From Thermoplasmatota archaeon (GTDB lineage Archaea > Thermoplasmatota > Thermoplasmata > Thermoplasmatales > Thermoplasmataceae), in assembly GCA_023488885.1 (NCBI GenBank), contig JAMDDH010000016.1, positions 1 to 34,075 on the forward strand: 34,075 nucleotides of DNA, given 5' to 3'. The position numbers were made by a program, and so were the translations under genes. The notes beneath the pieces were generated by a model that worked only from the letters and a program-made list of their open reading frames with translations, was not told the origin of the DNA and made no database searches. Positions 31,824 to 34,075 of this stretch are shown one piece after another (positions within the stretch are counted from its first letter, which is position 1; every line of letters begins with the position of its first letter).

Positions 31824-32420
31824 CTAAGATCGACTCCCAAGATAATACAGCGATGTATATACAACCCAGAGAGAGAGCAGCACCGCTTCTATCATTTCGT
31901 AAACGCCCAGCCCCAGTCCAGTGTTAAAAACATTGAAATCCTGGAGAATGCCTACCAATATTGTCAGGAGACCGACTACAGCGCAGAAGAAACTCAAAGA
32001 TCTGGAATAACCTTTCCCTGAAGTTATCGATGATGCGAATAGTATAATGCTGAGAGGGAACAGGATGAAGTATATCAGGGCAAAGAGCAAGTGTTCAAGA
32101 TGGTGTGTCTCGTTGAAAACACCAACCAGCCCAAGTGAAATGCCGGAAATGGCCAGCAATACCGCAACATGCTTCTTGGCTGCACCGATTCGGTATAATG
32201 CCACGACGAATATCAGATTCATTATTGCTTCAAAAATCAATCCGCCATTGAACAGGTAAGAATATGGATGAACACCAAGATCACTGAGGGCGTTACTATA
32301 CCAGGAATACCATGGAGATAAACCAATATCGGCGAAGATAAGGGCAAGGGAGGCTATCGGCCCGATCACGCCAAAGATCAGGAACTTTCTATACTCATTT
32401 ACTGTAGAATTAGATTCCAT
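31824..32420 (-). CDS. DUF998 family membrane protein
   Basis: 198-residue integral membrane protein with about six helices. The region after the first helix, SPWYSWYSNALSDLGVHPYSYLFNGGLI (about 34-61), matches the DUF998 pattern ('..sw..N.LSDLG....~~~fN.gli..g'). The function of the family is unknown. His residues in FNETHHLEHLLFA (about 123-135) sit between helices. It stands alone on the minus strand between pcn and the divergent glutamate dehydrogenase, with a TATA-like ATTTATAC about 30 bases upstream. Confidence 0.8.
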   Translation of the reverse strand: MESNSTVNEYRKFLIFGVIGPIASLALIFADIGLSPWYSWYSNALSDLGVHPYSYLFNGGLIFEAIMNLIFVVALYRIGAAKKHVAVLLAISGISLGLVGVFNETHHLEHLLFALIYFILFPLSIILFASSITSGKGYSRSLSFFCAVVGLLTILVGILQDFNVFNTGLGLGVYEMIEAVLLSLWVVYTSLYYLGSRS

Positions 32421-32537
32421 ATCGAATCATAACTACCTGGGATGTATAAATATTACATTTGTGAAACGGCACATATTTCGGAGAAAGATGACGTTTTTCG
32501 TATCTATGATACTCGGAAACATGCTACAAAATAACGT

Positions 32538-32586
32538 GGAAACTTAAATTATGACCCAATAATCACTGTCAGTCTTCTTAGAAGAC
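32538..32586 (+). promoter_or_regulatory. TATA box and 15-bp palindrome upstream of glutamate dehydrogenase
   Basis: GGAAACTTAAATTATG (about 32538-32553) is a TATA candidate that would start transcription near 32571. Exactly there lies a perfect palindrome, GTCTTCT at 32572-32578 and AGAAGAC at 32580-32586 around one T. An AAGGTGA ribosome-binding site follows, six bases before the ATG at 32600. The palindrome could be an operator or a short 5'-end hairpin. Confidence 0.5.
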
Positions 32587-32599
32587 ACAAGGTGAAAAA

Positions 32600-33850
32600 A
32601 TGCCAGAAGATTTGGACCCGTTTGACATAGCTCTTCAGCAGCTGAGAAAAGCCGCTGACGTTATGAAACTGGATAAGCAAGCAGTCGAATTGTTGAGCTC
32701 ACCAAAAGCGATTTTACAGGTATCAATCCCTGTGAAGATGGACAACGGTGAGACAAAGGTATTCACTGGTTTCAGGGTACGATATAACAATGCTCGTGGC
32801 CCAGCCAAAGGTGGAATCAGATTCCATCCGGATGAGACGCTTTCTACGGTGAAAGCACTCTCTGCGTGGATGACATGGAAAACCGCAATAACAAACCTGC
32901 CTCTCGGAGGCTCTAAAGGTGGCATTATCTGTGATCCAAAGAAACTCAGTCTTGGTGAACTGGAGAGACTTAGCAGAGGATATATCCGGGCGGTTGCTGA
33001 TTTCATAGGACCGGAAATCGATATCCCGGCTCCGGATGTATACACCACTCCCCAAATTATGGCATGGATGATGGATGAATATGAGACTATTGTAAGGCAC
33101 TCCGCGCCAGGCGTTATCACAGGCAAGCCAGTAGAACTCTGGGGATCGCTGGGAAGGGGCGATGCTACGGCTAGAGGTGGAATGTATGTTCTAAGGGAAG
33201 CCGCCAGAACAATCAATATGGACCTCTCGAAGGCCAAGGTTGCAATCCAGGGATTCGGCAATGCAGGCCAGTTTGCGGTGAAACTTGTTTCTGAAATATT
33301 TAAATCCAAGGTGGTGGCTGTTTCCGATACAAAAGGTGGAATTTACGCAGAATCAGGCATAGACTACGAAAAGCTCCTTGCACACAAGCAAAAAACCGGG
33401 TCCGTGCAAAATTATCCCGGCTCAAAAAACATCACTAATGAAGAACTCCTTGAACTCGGCGTGGACGTCCTGATACCCGCAGCAATAGAGAACCAATTGA
33501 GGGGAGACAATGCGAACAAGATCAAGGCAAAACTGATACTAGAGCTTGCCAACGGCCCCACCACGCCTGAAGCAGACGAAATATTCTTCAAGAAGAATAT
33601 CCTGTTGCTCCCGGATTTCCTCTCCAACTCAGGAGGTGTGACAGTTTCTTACTTTGAGTGGGTTCAGAACAGTGAAGGGTACTACTGGACAGAGGAAGAA
33701 GTACACGAGAAACTGGACAGGAAAATGACGGAAGCCACGCATTCTGTTCTGGATGCTGCCAAGAAATACAAGGTCGATCCAAGAACCGCTGCGTACACGG
33801 TATCTGTCAAGAGAGTATTGGATGCGATGAAGTTGAGGGGTTGGCTGTAA
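32600..33850 (+). CDS. gdhA: Glutamate dehydrogenase (Glu/Leu/Phe/Val family)
   Basis: Reversible oxidative deamination of glutamate to 2-oxoglutarate, linking amino-acid catabolism to the TCA cycle; a cytosolic hexamer in archaea. The 416-residue protein has [20 protein letters not shown] with substrate-binding Lys, [10 protein letters not shown] with the catalytic Lys, and the nucleotide-binding [24 protein letters not shown] has Asp at the end of the second Rossmann strand, which favours NAD, but dual use is common. Its message has a leader with a ribosome-binding site, unlike many genes here, and a palindrome at the predicted transcript start. Confidence 0.95.
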   Translation: MPEDLDPFDIALQQLRKAADVMKLDKQAVELLSSPKAILQVSIPVKMDNGETKVFTGFRVRYNNARGPAKGGIRFHPDETLSTVKALSAWMTWKTAITNLPLGGSKGGIICDPKKLSLGELERLSRGYIRAVADFIGPEIDIPAPDVYTTPQIMAWMMDEYETIVRHSAPGVITGKPVELWGSLGRGDATARGGMYVLREAARTINMDLSKAKVAIQGFGNAGQFAVKLVSEIFKSKVVAVSDTKGGIYAESGIDYEKLLAHKQKTGSVQNYPGSKNITNEELLELGVDVLIPAAIENQLRGDNANKIKAKLILELANGPTTPEADEIFFKKNILLLPDFLSNSGGVTVSYFEWVQNSEGYYWTEEEVHEKLDRKMTEATHSVLDAAKKYKVDPRTAAYTVSVKRVLDAMKLRGWL

Positions 33851-33860
33851 ACCTACCTCT

Positions 33861-33875
33861 CTTAAAATTTTTTAT
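33861..33875 (+). promoter_or_regulatory. T6 run after gdhA; terminator and/or tRNA-Gly TATA box
   Basis: CTTAAAATTTTTTAT follows the gdhA stop by about 10 bases and ends about 25 bases before the tRNA-Gly gene. The T6 could end the gdhA transcript, while the whole AT block is in place to act as the TATA box of the tRNA. Both roles are inferred. Confidence 0.35.
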
Positions 33876-33899
33876 CCAACTTAGGATTACTGGAACCAA

Positions 33900-33971
33900 G
33901 CGGGTGTAGTGTAGGGGTTATCACTGGAGCTTCCCAAGCTCTAGACCCGGGTTCAAATCCCGGCACCCGCA
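33900..33971 (+). tRNA. tRNA-Gly (anticodon CCC)
   Basis: Acceptor arms GCGGGTG (33900-33906) and CACCCGC (33964-33970) pair fully, with A73. The anticodon stem GGAGC/GCTCT encloses TTCCCAA, giving anticodon CCC (reads GGG, Gly). The T arm is CCGGG-TTCAAAT-CCCGG. No intron and no encoded CCA. The remaining 104 bases to the window end hold nothing I recognise. Confidence 0.95.
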
Positions 33972-34075
33972 TACGCATTGAAATTCAGTTCACTGCATTC
34001 TAACCGTAATTTCCGCACTTGCTTTTCCCTGTTAACGGAAGAATCCAGAGGGCGTGAAAAATAGCTATCTCATGA

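Noticed and set aside
32635-33309. Long minus-strand frame of 224 codons inside gdhA
   Set aside because: It is the antisense shadow of a clear glutamate dehydrogenase; the peptide has no recognisable motif.
1-34075. CRISPR array, rRNA gene or replication origin
   Set aside because: No regularly spaced repeats, no rRNA-like stretch and no origin-type repeat cluster next to an Orc/Cdc6 gene were seen.

Overview
The window looks like chromosome from a thermoacidophilic archaeon of the Thermoplasmatales type (Thermoplasma, Ferroplasma, Cuniculiplasma and relatives). Archaeal identity rests on the heterodimeric tRNA-dependent amidotransferase GatD/GatE, the archaeal primase subunit PriS, a PCNA clamp, and promoters with an AT-rich TATA element about 25-30 bases before the start codon, often with no room for a leader. 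The acidophile inference rests on a secreted sedolisin-type acid protease and on an 11-subunit complex I without an NADH-input module. All family names come from reading the translations; no search was run.

Layout. 1-290: C-terminal end of an RRXRR/HNH (IscB-like) protein cut by the window edge. 330-3701 (-): large membrane-anchored sedolisin. 3753-5981 (+): priS, a short rubrerythrin and a DUF3501 protein. 5982-6405: no gene, but a hairpin-rich block that may be a stand-alone HEARO/omegaRNA. 6406-7545: acyl-CoA dehydrogenase with a dyad over its start. 7546-7848: no recognisable gene. 7849-10907: gatD-gatE. 10995-21165: the complex I operon nuoABCDHIJJ'KLMN, almost every junction overlapping, ending in two small unrecognised genes. 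21216-21953: enoyl-CoA hydratase family protein, convergent with tatA-tatC (21927-23053, -). 23054-23522: no secure gene, possibly an integrase remnant. 23523-25514 (-): unknown small gene, 1-Cys peroxiredoxin and hemB. 25568-25939 (+): unknown. 25936-28249 (-): a DUF835 protein followed by a two-domain KaiC-like ATPase. 28406-29380: malate dehydrogenase, convergent with queD-queC (29377-30562, -). 30748-30822: tRNA-Arg(CCT). 30975-31724 (-): PCNA. 31824-32420 (-): DUF998 membrane protein. 32600-33850: glutamate dehydrogenase. 33900-33971: tRNA-Gly(CCC).

How the genes fit together. The protease would supply peptides. Glutamate dehydrogenase, malate dehydrogenase, acyl-CoA dehydrogenase and enoyl-CoA hydratase feed central and fatty-acid or branched-chain oxidation. 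Electrons enter a proton-pumping complex I whose donor is not encoded here. Rubrerythrin and peroxiredoxin handle peroxide, HemB makes porphobilinogen, TatA/TatC export folded proteins, and QueD/QueC make preQ0 for archaeosine.

Least explained: the DUF835/KaiC-like pair, the solitary structured-RNA block at 6.05-6.24 kb, the dyads over the starts of two beta-oxidation genes and upstream of glutamate dehydrogenase, and changes in complex I (split NuoJ, loss of a normally conserved NuoM lysine, two appended small genes).
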